Assembly: GCA_910579495.1 (NCBI GenBank)
Contig: CAJTVD010000003.1
Span: forward strand, 22,136 to 86,135
Direction: 5' to 3'
DNA length: 64,000 nucleotides
From: an uncultured Lachnospiraceae bacterium
Lineage (GTDB): Bacteria; Bacillota; Clostridia; Lachnospirales; Lachnospiraceae
Part shown: positions 1-9,450 of the stretch, in pieces
How the letters are laid out: each line of letters starts with the position of its first letter
How positions within the stretch are numbered: the stretch's first letter is position 1
Notes under the pieces: generated by a model
Seen by the model: only the letters and a program-made list of their open reading frames with translations
What the model was told of the DNA's origin: nothing
Database searches by the model: none
Made by a program: the position numbers and the translations under genes

Positions 1-747
1 TAGAATAAAATTAAATATTTTTTGATACAACAATTTCATAGCTTTATCATAATTTTTTCTATATATATGGTTTAACGACCCATTATTGACTTGCAAATTA
101 TAGGTGTAAAATACATCCTTAGAAACATAGAAAGTCTCAGCAGCTGTTAAGGCATCCATGCAAAACATTGCATCCTCAAATATAGAAAATTCCTCACAAA
201 ATCTAATACAATTCTTGTTAATGATACTTTTTTTGTAAATTTTTGTTCCTATATTATGAATAATATTTGTAGAAAATAGTTTCCAAAAAATTTCTTTTAT
301 CTCTACCTTTGAATAACACTTTGAATCCCCTTCACAGATAACATCAAATTCATTTAAATACTTTCTTTCCAAATGACTCTTATAGCCAAATACTAAAACA
401 TCTGGATCATACTGTCTCAACACTTGAACTGCACATCCAATACTGTTTGATATTATTTCATCATCTGCATCGACAAACCATATAAATCTTCCTTTAGCGT
501 ATTCTATTCCTCTATTTCGTGTATAACTTACTCCGTGATTCTGTTGATGAATAACACGCAGCCAAAAATACTGCCTTTCTAACTTCTCACCTATCGCCAG
601 GCTTTTATCAGAAGAACCATCATCTAACAAGATTACCTCTATAAAGTCCAGAGTATTTTGTAAAATAGAGTGAACACATTTTTGAATATACATTTCAGCC
701 TGATACATTGGTATTATAATAGAAATCATTATTTCTCTTTTCGCCAT
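1..747 (-). CDS. glycosyltransferase family 2, C-terminus cut by window edge
   Basis: The reading frame is open from ATG at 747 to base 1 without a stop (249 codons), so the C-terminus lies outside the window. The N-terminus is a GT-A fold transferase: a MISIIIPMYQ beta strand, LLDDGSSDKS for nucleotide binding near residue 45, and FVDADDE (the DxD-type metal motif) near residue 95. Family 2 enzymes transfer a sugar from a nucleotide donor on the cytoplasmic face. It follows the upstream gene by 4 bases, so it is in the same operon. A second ATG six codons in (729) is an equally plausible start because no clear ribosome site precedes either. Acceptor and sugar cannot be read from sequence. 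Confidence 0.85.
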   Translation of the reverse strand, partial: MAKREIMISIIIPMYQAEMYIQKCVHSILQNTLDFIEVILLDDGSSDKSLAIGEKLERQYFWLRVIHQQNHGVSYTRNRGIEYAKGRFIWFVDADDEIISNSIGCAVQVLRQYDPDVLVFGYKSHLERKYLNEFDVICEGDSKCYSKVEIKEIFWKLFSTNIIHNIGTKIYKKSIINKNCIRFCEEFSIFEDAMFCMDALTAAETFYVSKDVFYTYNLQVNNGSLNHIYRKNYDKAMKLLYQKIFNFIL

Positions 748-751
748 ACTT

Positions 752-1822
752 TTACCAATAACATCCACCCTCTATTATTTTATTATTTTTCACTATTTCA
801 TCACCACATGGTCTTACCCAGCTATCGTTTACCATATCCTGGTACCATGCATAATCGCCACTTTCCCAGCGTCCTCCACAAATTCCAAATAGAAGCTGTA
901 GTCCCCCTCCCATATGAATCGCTATTTTTCCCATACGTTTTATCTCTGCAGCCAATGGAAACCCATACGCACCACATCCAATAATAGCCACATCAAAGTC
1001 AATACGTGCACATTCCTTCTTCATCCAATCCAAAGCTTCAAACCATGTGCCAAATCTGCTATCCTTGTTCCCAGCAATAGTCTGCACTGCTTTCAATGTT
1101 AATAATTCAAACTCAGGGAGTATATCCTTAGCATCTAATACTCTGCTGAAAATCTGTTCCCTATGGTAACTATACTGTTTTTTTATCGTATCTGCAAACG
1201 GATGTATCACCAAGACCTTCTTACCACCCAACGCATAACTCCATGGTTTTGTTTTTGATTTTCTGGAAACATGAAACGGCTCCAAGTTCCCCAGCCTTGT
1301 GAGCTTGACATTTTTACTTTCATACCTGCGTATCATATAATCTTCCATATATAAAGGCCATATACCATGGAGATCTAAATAGGGCAGTTCTCTTAACATT
1401 AAATCTACAAATTCCCTCCCTAACTGCATATTTTCAGGAAAAAAGCCCGCATTTGTATTTAATTGTTTTAAGGCTGCCTGCTCATATTCCTCTTGTTTTC
1501 CATATCTTACATTCATCACCTGCACAATCATATTCAATTCTGTATGACCAAATCTTCCTGCAAAAAATGGTTCTTTATTATTTATCCTGTCGGCTATCAA
1601 ATCATAAGTTTCCTCTACAGCTAAAATAGGCCTTCCTGCTAACACTCTGGCTGGAGAAGTAAATTTTAAGCCAGGTTTGCCTAGTCCATCAACAGCCCAA
1701 TTCCATCTATATTTTATAGTGCTTTTTATATAATCCAACGCCTGGTAACTTTTCCATGATACTCTATCTCTTATAAATAAATTTAGAGCTTTCTCATTTT
1801 CACCATACTTAATATTTAACAT
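752..1822 (-). CDS. putative GT-D-like glycosyltransferase of polysaccharide locus
   Basis: This is a 356-residue soluble protein, started by ATG with a good upstream AGGGGG six bases away. I do not recognise an exact family. The pattern FFAGRFGHTEL (about residue 90), KKVLVIHPFADTI (about 200) and a late glycine-rich stretch IIGCGAYGFPLA followed by HMGGGLQLLFG resembles the GT-D fold transferases (DUF1792-like), which carry an RFGDGE-type motif early and a GxGxxG-like segment late. The assignment is by pattern only. It sits between the epimerase gene and the truncated GT2 gene in one operon, which supports a role in glycan assembly. It could instead be a polysaccharide pyruvyltransferase-like enzyme, although no direct motif for that is visible. 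Confidence 0.6.
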   Translation of the reverse strand: MLNIKYGENEKALNLFIRDRVSWKSYQALDYIKSTIKYRWNWAVDGLGKPGLKFTSPARVLAGRPILAVEETYDLIADRINNKEPFFAGRFGHTELNMIVQVMNVRYGKQEEYEQAALKQLNTNAGFFPENMQLGREFVDLMLRELPYLDLHGIWPLYMEDYMIRRYESKNVKLTRLGNLEPFHVSRKSKTKPWSYALGGKKVLVIHPFADTIKKQYSYHREQIFSRVLDAKDILPEFELLTLKAVQTIAGNKDSRFGTWFEALDWMKKECARIDFDVAIIGCGAYGFPLAAEIKRMGKIAIHMGGGLQLLFGICGGRWESGDYAWYQDMVNDSWVRPCGDEIVKNNKIIEGGCYW

Positions 1823-1831
1823 CTTATCCCC

Positions 1832-2761
1832 CTAAACTTCACTACTTCCTCTGACAGCATCATTAAAACTTTTCACCGTCTTCTGTATCCCCTCTTTAAA
1901 TGAAACTGCCGGAACATAATGAATATCTTCCATCAAATCATTAACATCTACCTGAAGGCTAACCCGATTCTCCCCAATATTATCTGCAACAAATTCACAT
2001 CCCCCCTCTTTCCCTGCCACTTCCCTGATCTCCAAAATAAACTCCTTTAGAGCTCTGGATTGGCCACTTGCAATTCTGTAAACCTTATTTTTGCTGATTT
2101 TCTCCCCTAACAAATAAAAAATCTTTCCCGCATCATCTTCATTCAAGTAATCCCACATTTGGGTAGCTGCAGAAAAGTATGCCGGCTGACATTCCATAAA
2201 CTGCCTGACTGCATACGATACCATAGTCTCCTTACTGTCATTACACCCATAAACACTGAAAATCCTTCCCCATATATGAATGATTCCATATTTTTCACAA
2301 AGCTTCCTGCTTAATCTCCCTGCAGCATTTTTAGCTATTCCATAAGAAAGCACAGGTTCTTCTTTGGTTTCAGCAGTAATAACCTGATTCACCAAACCAT
2401 ATTCTGCCTGAGATCCTGCCCCAATAAATTTACTGCATCCCAGCTTTCTTGCCAATTCTACAGCGTCTAAAGTATACTGGATATTTTTTTCCTGTAATAC
2501 CGGGTCATCTCTGGTCAGTTTTCCCGTATCTCCCCATGCAAAATGATAAAACACATCATAGCTGCTGCCCTCTATTTCCAATGCATGCAGTTCATCCAAA
2601 TTACACTCACATAAGGTAATCAGATCTGATCCGGGCAGTCTGTGCTTTTTCTTTGACTGTCTTTGGATGACTGCCAGTACCTCTATATTATTTTTAATAC
2701 ATTCCTTAATCGTTGCGATGCCAATCATGCTTGTCGCCCCTGTTACCACCACTTTTTTCAT
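1832..2761 (-). CDS. NAD(P)-dependent sugar epimerase/dehydratase (extended SDR)
   Basis: The 309-residue protein begins MKKVVVTGATSMIG, a Rossmann nucleotide site, and has the catalytic YGIAK (Tyr-xxx-Lys) near residue 145. It belongs to the extended short-chain dehydrogenase family that converts nucleotide-linked sugars (epimerases, 4,6-dehydratases, reductases of CDP- or GDP-sugars). ATG 2761 is preferred because GGAGG lies seven bases upstream; an in-frame GTG at 2782 has no such site. A related enzyme lies at 44378-45304: both share a FYHLAW segment, a QMWDxL segment and a similar length. The two may make different deoxy sugars or one may be a reductase. The substrate is unknown. Confidence 0.85.
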   Translation of the reverse strand: MKKVVVTGATSMIGIATIKECIKNNIEVLAVIQRQSKKKHRLPGSDLITLCECNLDELHALEIEGSSYDVFYHFAWGDTGKLTRDDPVLQEKNIQYTLDAVELARKLGCSKFIGAGSQAEYGLVNQVITAETKEEPVLSYGIAKNAAGRLSRKLCEKYGIIHIWGRIFSVYGCNDSKETMVSYAVRQFMECQPAYFSAATQMWDYLNEDDAGKIFYLLGEKISKNKVYRIASGQSRALKEFILEIREVAGKEGGCEFVADNIGENRVSLQVDVNDLMEDIHYVPAVSFKEGIQKTVKSFNDAVRGSSEV

Positions 2762-2782
2762 GGCTGCCCTCCGTCCCTGCAC

Positions 2783-4468
2783 TCACTTTAAGACCTTTTG
2801 GTACAAATAGATTTCCCTGCGTCCTCCATAATCCCGGGGCGTTTCCTCAAACCTTTTTACCAACACCCACTGCCAGGAAGTATCCTCCAGCCATCCATCA
2901 ATCATTTTCTTCTCATTATTGCCCAGAAAATAATTTACCTGGCCAGATTGCAGCAGTTTCTTTGCTCTCTCTTCCCTGTCTTCTGGCAAAAATTTATCAT
3001 ATGTAGAAGAAAGTGGGATCATTTCGTTGTAAAGACAATAATGATAGGGATATCCCCCAAGTACATAATTATTTCCCACCAATTCCTGCAATTCCATCAT
3101 AATTGCCTTATCTTCATACCCCGCCCAACTGAAATACTGGCAGGAAAGAAATATATCCGGCAGGATCATAGGAAGGACTGCCAACGCTGCCAATACCTTA
3201 ACTTTCCGCCTCACCAATAAAAGAAACATGATAAACAGGCACAACGCCAATACATTTAATGCAACCAAAGCCCTCTTGCCAGCATCCGAAAAGTCCGTCT
3301 CCTCTATCATAGCCAATCTTTTCACTGCCACACACATCCAAACACATCCAAGAAAAATTACTCCAACACAGATTCCCCCTCTTTTCCTCCATGAAAAACT
3401 GTCAATTCTTATCCTGCCCTCTATACAATCCCTCAGCAAACAGGAAATAGCCAGCATAAGCACCGGATAAATCACAATAGATTTCCGGATCATGGTATCA
3501 TTGACAAATATACTCTGAATTGCCAGGCCTACAGACAACCATGCCAGATACAGCCTGAACTTATCCTTTCCCAAATGCCCTGTGCTTAATACATAGACAA
3601 CCGATATCACAGCCAAAACCATAAACAGCCCATTATAGCTGAATATATTCCCCATGCAAAACCTGTAAATATTGTTCAAAAACTCTCTTATAGTAAAAGA
3701 AAGCCGGTCCTCCCCCATTGCCTGATTAATCCGCAGGCAGGTTTCTGTAAAAGTTGACCCCTGTGCCAGGTAGATACAAGCTTCTCCCAGCACATAACCA
3801 ACGCCCGTGCCAGATGCCATCTTTCCGATTTTCTTCCAGATCCCTTTATTCCTGCCTGCCAAACCATACAATAACAATATGCCCGCCGGGACAAATACAA
3901 AAACATTTGTTGCATACCCCCACACCACATTAAGCGCGGACAAAATCCCAAGTATAAAATATCCAGGTTCCCCAAACCTGTTGCAATCCCGCCAGACATA
4001 AAATAGCGTACACATAATAATTAAAATCCTGAAGATCCCAGGATCATTAAACCTGCAGGCAATCAGATATGGAAAGTTAAAAAGAACACCAATTCCAATA
4101 ATAAATAAAGTCCAGTAAAATTTACCCTTTCCCAGCTTCTTATCTTCTTCATAAATGATTTTAATTAATAAAAGGAAGGATATGAGCCCCGCAATATAAT
4201 CTGCCAGGCGCAGCCCATAAAAATTCCTGCCAAACAGATACAGTGTTGCTGTACATAATACCGTATTGAGAAAGCTGGCGGATGAATTCCATGTTTCATA
4301 AACACCACCATTCAGGAGCTCCGCTTCTTTCATTTCCTCATGCATCACATTTTTAATTGCCTGCATGGCGTAATGCCCTTCATCCCCTCTGGTATACTGC
4401 AATATGGCATAATTGGGCGCATCAATATCCAGGTAAAGGATACGCAGGCAAAAGAATAAAATCAGCAC
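2783..4468 (-). CDS. GT39-like membrane glycosyltransferase, 5' end apparently frameshifted
   Basis: This is a polytopic membrane protein of about 560 residues with roughly ten or more hydrophobic segments. An early external loop carries TRGDEGHYAM, the acidic motif of GT-C transferases (PMT/ArnT type) that use polyprenyl-phosphate sugars. The open frame begins only at a GTG (4468) with no usable ribosome site. A better start, ATG at 4500 with AGAGAG upstream, is out of frame and stops after 12 codons. One extra G in the six-G tract at 4468-4473 would join them and give an N-terminus MKDKNKIMAGGVLILFF. Either the gene is switched off by slippage or one base is missing in the assembly. The gene is otherwise intact. 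Confidence 0.75.
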   Translation of the reverse strand: MLILFFCLRILYLDIDAPNYAILQYTRGDEGHYAMQAIKNVMHEEMKEAELLNGGVYETWNSSASFLNTVLCTATLYLFGRNFYGLRLADYIAGLISFLLLIKIIYEEDKKLGKGKFYWTLFIIGIGVLFNFPYLIACRFNDPGIFRILIIMCTLFYVWRDCNRFGEPGYFILGILSALNVVWGYATNVFVFVPAGILLLYGLAGRNKGIWKKIGKMASGTGVGYVLGEACIYLAQGSTFTETCLRINQAMGEDRLSFTIREFLNNIYRFCMGNIFSYNGLFMVLAVISVVYVLSTGHLGKDKFRLYLAWLSVGLAIQSIFVNDTMIRKSIVIYPVLMLAISCLLRDCIEGRIRIDSFSWRKRGGICVGVIFLGCVWMCVAVKRLAMIEETDFSDAGKRALVALNVLALCLFIMFLLLVRRKVKVLAALAVLPMILPDIFLSCQYFSWAGYEDKAIMMELQELVGNNYVLGGYPYHYCLYNEMIPLSSTYDKFLPEDREERAKKLLQSGQVNYFLGNNEKKMIDGWLEDTSWQWVLVKRFEETPRDYGGRREIYLYQKVLK

Positions 4469-4473
4469 CCCCC
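4468..4473 (-). repeat. poly-G tract at frame junction of the GT39-like gene
   Basis: Six G (read on the minus strand) lie between an ATG with ribosome site (4500) and the long open frame. With six G the ATG frame ends at TGA; with seven G it reads into the membrane protein. The tract is short for a classical contingency locus, so sequencing error is a real alternative. Confidence 0.5.
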
Positions 4474-4533
4474 TGCCATTATTTTATTTTTATCCTTCAT
4501 CTATGTCTCTCTTTCTGCCTGGAACCTACAAAT

Positions 4534-5682
4534 CTATCTTATTAACTTTTCATATACTTCCAATATTTTTTCTGCATTCTTCTTTCGCGTAAATCTTCCT
4601 GCTGCAAAAAGATAGGCATTTCTTCCCATTCTGCCAATCTCCTCCGGGTGCTCCAATAACCCTATAATTTTATCCGCTAATTCCTGTATATTTCCCTGTC
4701 GGTACAGATAACCATTAACGCCATCTTGGATCAATTCCGGCGTGCCGCCCGTATCTGAACCAATCACTGGGTTAGAACTCATCATTGCCTCAATTGTAAC
4801 TCTGCCAAACCCTTCGCAGACAGAGCAGACTAACTCTACATCCATTTTCTTTCTTAAGGAAGGCATGTCCTTTACCATTCCCAACAAAGTTACATATTCT
4901 CCCAAATGTTCTCTTTCAATCAACTCTTCTAAATAATCAGCCCTGCCTGGCCCTGCAATTGTCAGATGCAAATTTCCATATCCCCTTTGGACTGCTAACT
5001 TGACTGCTTTAACAGCATCCTCCTGCCCTTTCTCCCTGCTGATTCTTCCGCCAATCAAAAACGAAAGCTTTCCCTCCCGTCTGTCCGCATGGGATTTATC
5101 ATACACGTTTTCTTCCCCTACTCCATTATATACGATTTCCAGCTTCTGGGAAGATATTTTATGCTGAAATTTTTCCGAAATCGCCTGGGATATCGCAATA
5201 ACACTGTCACTATGGGTATTTATAAACCCACATAGCTTATCGTACTTCCATACGGGGAAAAAACCAAAATCTTCCTGGCCAAATTCACGCAAATGCCACA
5301 CATGGGGTATCCCTGCCATGGAAGCCAGTATACCTCCCGTATTTAAAACACTTGAATTGGTATGGATAATATCAATCTTCTGTTTTTTTACTACACCTAA
5401 CAAACTAAGGGCACATAAATAATTGTTCAGGCACAAAACCTTATAGGCTGTTTTTTTTAGGACAGTTAACGCCAAATTACCCGCCGGTGCAAGCATCCAC
5501 CAAAAAGAATGCCTGTAATAAACAGGTATTCCCCTTCTTTGTAATTCATCCACCATGTAACCTTTTTTAATAGGTACAACCACAAGTATCTTATGGTGCT
5601 CCCTCAGTTCGTCTATTAACCCAAGCAAAGACAGATTTGCTCCCCCAAGGCGGCTTTCGTTTGCAAAAAATAAAATGTTCAT
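4534..5682 (-). CDS. glycosyltransferase family 4
   Basis: This is a 382-residue GT-B fold retaining transferase. The N-domain starts MNILFFANESRLGGAN. The C-domain has ISREKGQEDA (about residue 215), the donor-binding segment CEGFGRVTIEAM (E-x7-E type, about 290), and SDTGGTPELI. The protein is cytoplasmic and uses a nucleotide sugar. A GAAGG ribosome site five bases before ATG supports the start. The next gene upstream (5730) is 47 bases away and appears co-transcribed. Donor and acceptor are not predictable here. Confidence 0.9.
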   Translation of the reverse strand: MNILFFANESRLGGANLSLLGLIDELREHHKILVVVPIKKGYMVDELQRRGIPVYYRHSFWWMLAPAGNLALTVLKKTAYKVLCLNNYLCALSLLGVVKKQKIDIIHTNSSVLNTGGILASMAGIPHVWHLREFGQEDFGFFPVWKYDKLCGFINTHSDSVIAISQAISEKFQHKISSQKLEIVYNGVGEENVYDKSHADRREGKLSFLIGGRISREKGQEDAVKAVKLAVQRGYGNLHLTIAGPGRADYLEELIEREHLGEYVTLLGMVKDMPSLRKKMDVELVCSVCEGFGRVTIEAMMSSNPVIGSDTGGTPELIQDGVNGYLYRQGNIQELADKIIGLLEHPEEIGRMGRNAYLFAAGRFTRKKNAEKILEVYEKLIR

Positions 5683-5729
5683 TTTAGCCTTCTCTTTATA
5701 TCTGGTAATTCCCTCTAATTTCCTTGAAA

Positions 5730-6788
5730 CTATTTCACTTGAAATACGTTCTCAAATGCTTCCACTGCTTTCCCTTCCCCAAATTCCTCCAGCACCAGAC
5801 GCCTTTCCCTTTCAATCTTATCTGCAGGCACATTTTTTAAGTCTATACTAGCAAGCTCTTTTAAATCCCCATAACCAATCCCTGGCAACTTATTTTGGCC
5901 CAGAAGCCCTGCAGGTGCAACAGGAATGCTACCCACATAAAGGCTCTCCAGCAAAACTCCAGATGTTCTGTTCTGGTACTGTTTCATGTCATAGGGCAAA
6001 ATGCTGAATTTAGCACTGCCCAATATCTCATAGTACTCCTTTTGCCCCAACAATCTGTTTTCTATCTGAATATTCTCCCCCCCGCGCTGTTTCAACTGCT
6101 CAAATCTCCTGGTATCGTCAAATCTTCCGATAATTAATAGCGGATACCCACTTTCTGAAAAGATATCTGTCAGTTCTTCCAGGCATTTATATCTGTTCAT
6201 AGTTCCAAGGCAGACAGCCTTTTCCTGCTTTTCCAATCTTTGATAGCAAAGGTACTGTTCCTCACCATACAGATAGTCTGGCATCCAGCAGGCATTAATA
6301 TGCTTTACCGGATGCCCCTTTTGTGTATAAAGTATACCATCTACCTTTTTCAGTGCTTTTTGATAAAACCAGCCAAGAACCTTCTCCATTCTGCCACCGG
6401 TAAAATCCTGATGATAAATCAGGCAATATACTTTTTTCTTACGTTTACGATAAAGTACTGCCAAATAAAAAAAGAAAAAGAAATCCACCTGATAAAAAAA
6501 CAGGATATCAGTTTTTGACTTTTGGACACATTCCTGTAAATTCTTTAACAGCTTTAATTTATCACAGATTCTTTTCTTAAATGTAAATGGCTCATCTATG
6601 AGAATATTATATTTTAAGCTGGTTTTGGCTTCAAATTTCTTATCCCTTAAAGCCATAACAATGCATGGGGATGCCAGAAGAGAAACTGCATACCTTTTAG
6701 ATAACAACCCTAAGTATTCTTTCGTCACCTTGCAGGTATGCCCCATCACATTGCCAGCGCTGTCACACATCCCGTAATAATTGCACAT
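5730..6788 (-). CDS. GT-B fold glycosyltransferase
   Basis: A protein of about 352 residues. The C-terminal half has a GT-B donor domain: AVCLGTMNRYKCLEEL, then PLLIIGRFDDT, then SILPYDMKQYQNRTSG and LLESLYVGSIPVAP. It looks distantly like family 4, or like the rhamnosyl/galactofuranosyl-type transferases of capsule clusters. Start choice is uncertain: the longest frame begins with TTG at 6803, directly abutting AAGGA and therefore poorly spaced. ATG 6788 is reported here, although its distance to that AAGGA is long. Its position between two other transferases supports the role. Confidence 0.7.
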   Translation of the reverse strand: MCNYYGMCDSAGNVMGHTCKVTKEYLGLLSKRYAVSLLASPCIVMALRDKKFEAKTSLKYNILIDEPFTFKKRICDKLKLLKNLQECVQKSKTDILFFYQVDFFFFFYLAVLYRKRKKKVYCLIYHQDFTGGRMEKVLGWFYQKALKKVDGILYTQKGHPVKHINACWMPDYLYGEEQYLCYQRLEKQEKAVCLGTMNRYKCLEELTDIFSESGYPLLIIGRFDDTRRFEQLKQRGGENIQIENRLLGQKEYYEILGSAKFSILPYDMKQYQNRTSGVLLESLYVGSIPVAPAGLLGQNKLPGIGYGDLKELASIDLKNVPADKIERERRLVLEEFGEGKAVEAFENVFQVK

Positions 6789-6879
6789 TGTAATTTTATT
6801 CAATTCCTTGCCTCATATTTCTCATGTAATATAAAAATGTATATAAAGGAGCGTATTTTACCATTAGTTCCCCTGTTTT

Positions 6880-7647
6880 TTAGGATTTAATCACCAATTT
6901 ACTGATTCGCCTTAATATCTTTCTTCCAAAATAAGTTTTATACAGAAAACTTTGATAAATCATTTCTGTTATCTTATTTTCTTTAAAGTGATAATCATAG
7001 CAATTGCCAGTAGTTCCTGATATCCCTCTAAACTCCAGACTCCTGTTAAATCTGCAAAAGGGAATCCTGTTCATATATAATATGGGGTAATACAAATGCT
7101 CTAAATAAACGCCCACCATATCATTGGTTTTTTTATATATCTCCATAAAATTCTTTTGGTAATCCTCTGTCTTCATTTTGTAGAAACGTGTATCTATCTC
7201 TTCTCTTCTTACATCAAAAATAAATATATTCTCTTTCTTCTCTGATAGTACAACCTTATTTATATTATTAATTGTTAATCTCCCTGTGATTTTGTAGAAG
7301 TAACCATATTCCTTCATCAGCTTGCTATGATTATATATATACTTTAGAATTTCTCCCTCTCCATATCCCTTACCTCTTTCATTAATAGCTGCAACATCTC
7401 CCTGAAAACTGTATAGCTCCAAATTCTTGGCAGCTTCTATGCTTTTATCTATTAATTGCTTAAATTCATCATTTATACCAAAATCATAGTTGCTGTTATC
7501 GCAAAAAATGATATCGTTGAATGCAGTCTCATCAATTGCCCATCTGATTGTTTTGATATAATCTGCCAGCCTGGTCTCTTTGTCACGCAAATTTACATAA
7601 GGCATACCCTTATCAACAATGATACAACCGGTAATTATTAATAACAT
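6880..7647 (-). CDS. uncharacterised protein of the glycan locus, possible glycosyltransferase
   Basis: This 255-residue protein is not recognised with confidence. It begins with a hydrophobic strand LLIITGCIIV, has DIIFCDNSNYDF near residue 45 and a conserved-looking GKGYGEGEIL with FYKITGRL about 20 residues on. That layout (nucleotide strand, acidic turn, middle motif) is compatible with a small GT-A-like capsule transferase. No transmembrane segment or signal peptide is convincing. The ATG has only a weak ribosome site. Its codons are visibly richer in A and T than those of the flanking genes, which hints at a separate origin. Confidence 0.5.
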   Translation of the reverse strand: MLLIITGCIIVDKGMPYVNLRDKETRLADYIKTIRWAIDETAFNDIIFCDNSNYDFGINDEFKQLIDKSIEAAKNLELYSFQGDVAAINERGKGYGEGEILKYIYNHSKLMKEYGYFYKITGRLTINNINKVVLSEKKENIFIFDVRREEIDTRFYKMKTEDYQKNFMEIYKKTNDMVGVYLEHLYYPILYMNRIPFCRFNRSLEFRGISGTTGNCYDYHFKENKITEMIYQSFLYKTYFGRKILRRISKLVIKS

Positions 7648-7692
7648 AGCTTATCAGAAACCCTCATACCTTTCCCCTGCATTGCCCTAATC

Positions 7693-9450
7693 TCATCCTA
7701 CCGTTTCTACTTCTACCACAAATGCTCTCATATAGTCAAACTTAGATTCCACTTCTTCCACTTTCTTTATATTCCCACATTCATTTACAGAATCCGACAA
7801 CGCCATACAAGCTTCCTCTAATAGTTCCTCTGCCCCCAACACATCATGTATATAAATTATATATCCTCTTCCAGGGCTGTCCACACTCAATTCCGACAGG
7901 CAGGAAACATCTGTATAAGTTAACACCAATACCTGCTCATACGACATTAAATCCAAGACACATTCATATCCATAAGCATCATCCAGCAAAAGCATAATAC
8001 AGTTTTTATCTGATGCTGCTAAATCCTTCCCCCTCTGGTTAAGATACAAATAATTGGGGCGGATCTTTAGATTCAGAAATACAAACACCAGTAAAATTAT
8101 TACATAAGTTCCCCGCTTTAACCATCTATCCCTTATCATCCGCCCTAAGGAAATGCTTCCCCATGCCACCAGAACTGCAATAAACGGGAATATACACATC
8201 AAATACCTATCTTCCGGAGCAGGTGTAATCTGTACCATAAACAAACTATAAAAAATAGAAGGCACAGCCAAAAACATCCAATTCTTTTTCTGTTTCTGCC
8301 ATTCCCCTGTCCCATTCTTTTGATTTTTCATAAATATGAATACGGACAATCCACCTAATACCACAATTATTGCAGCGAAAACAATTTTGCTCCCTCCAAA
8401 ATATGCGTTTGCTAAAATCTCCCCATATACTTTTAAATTTCTTAAGAAACTATTGCCTGTTAACTTTGCCATCGCCTCTGTTCCCCGGTACCCAAATAAA
8501 ATGTGGTATAAAGACAATGGCCAGACCAAAACACTGACAATACCCGAAAACATAATCGTTTTCAAATATTCCTTCAGTGCGTATATTCTCTTTTCTTTTA
8601 TAAAATAAATTAAATTAAGCAGAACAGTCCCCACTAAAAACAAAATAAAATAATAATGGGTATAAAAGCCAAGCACAGTAGTCAAAATCAGCAGTTGTTT
8701 ATCGCCGCCCTTCATCTGGAAGCGATTTTCAATCAGGCGCAATTGTACTGCAAAGGCTGCCACAACAAAGAAGGTAAGTACTGCATACATCCTAAAATAT
8801 ACCGCACACGATGAAAATCCCTGGCTGAACCCAAACAATGCCACTGACAGGATAGCCATAGACTGGCTTTGGAAATACTTTTTAACAACATGATATAATA
8901 ATATTAATGTCCCTGATAGAAAAATAATATTAACACTGAACAGATGCCATTTCGTACACGTCCCCGGAAACAGGGAAAAAACCGTATGGACAAGTATATA
9001 ATAAAATGGAGGGTGCACATCCATTGCCTGGTTAACCAGCACCTGCCCATACTGAAAGCCTGTTTTTTTCGTCACCCCAATTTGCTCAAATAACTCGTCT
9101 CTGGACATCCATGCATAGCTGCCCTGTAAAAGCGCCCTGGCTTCATCATACCATTTAACATTTCCTTCCTGGCTGTAATTTCCGCCTCCAAGCTGCTTTA
9201 CCATTGTAATCACATTTCCTACGGTCCCCGCCAGATTTTCTTTCCATACATATTTTTTTAGAAAATCAAAAAAGGTATACTCAGAATCAGTGGTTACCGC
9301 CCCATTATAATTTCCATTAGAAAGATATAGGGTCATGCCTTCATCAATATACAAACCGCTTTTTAAAGCCGCCCATCTTACTGATGACAGAAAAATCAGA
9401 ACCAAAAGCACAAATAATATTAACCTTTTATTGATATCTGTTGCTTTCAT
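7693..9450 (-). CDS. GT39-like polytopic membrane glycosyltransferase
   Basis: The 585-residue membrane protein has a GT-C signature: a first helix, then YIDEGMTLYLSNG in the first large loop and MDVHPPFYYIL further on. The D-E and HPPFYY motifs are typical of PMT/ArnT-like enzymes, which move a sugar from a polyprenyl-phosphate donor outside the membrane. About ten more helices follow, then a soluble tail. ATG 9450 is chosen because GGAGG lies just upstream; the longer frame from 9483 runs deeper into the upstream gene. The start overlaps the end of the TPP enzyme gene by 23 bases, implying translational coupling. Confidence 0.8.
   Translation of the reverse strand: MKATDINKRLILFVLLVLIFLSSVRWAALKSGLYIDEGMTLYLSNGNYNGAVTTDSEYTFFDFLKKYVWKENLAGTVGNVITMVKQLGGGNYSQEGNVKWYDEARALLQGSYAWMSRDELFEQIGVTKKTGFQYGQVLVNQAMDVHPPFYYILVHTVFSLFPGTCTKWHLFSVNIIFLSGTLILLYHVVKKYFQSQSMAILSVALFGFSQGFSSCAVYFRMYAVLTFFVVAAFAVQLRLIENRFQMKGGDKQLLILTTVLGFYTHYYFILFLVGTVLLNLIYFIKEKRIYALKEYLKTIMFSGIVSVLVWPLSLYHILFGYRGTEAMAKLTGNSFLRNLKVYGEILANAYFGGSKIVFAAIIVVLGGLSVFIFMKNQKNGTGEWQKQKKNWMFLAVPSIFYSLFMVQITPAPEDRYLMCIFPFIAVLVAWGSISLGRMIRDRWLKRGTYVIILLVFVFLNLKIRPNYLYLNQRGKDLAASDKNCIMLLLDDAYGYECVLDLMSYEQVLVLTYTDVSCLSELSVDSPGRGYIIYIHDVLGAEELLEEACMALSDSVNECGNIKKVEEVESKFDYMRAFVVEVETVG

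Noticed and set aside
6068..6074. Seven-C run in the 5730 gene as a phase switch
   Set aside because: It is in frame in the middle of a continuous gene and there is no alternative start or frame junction.
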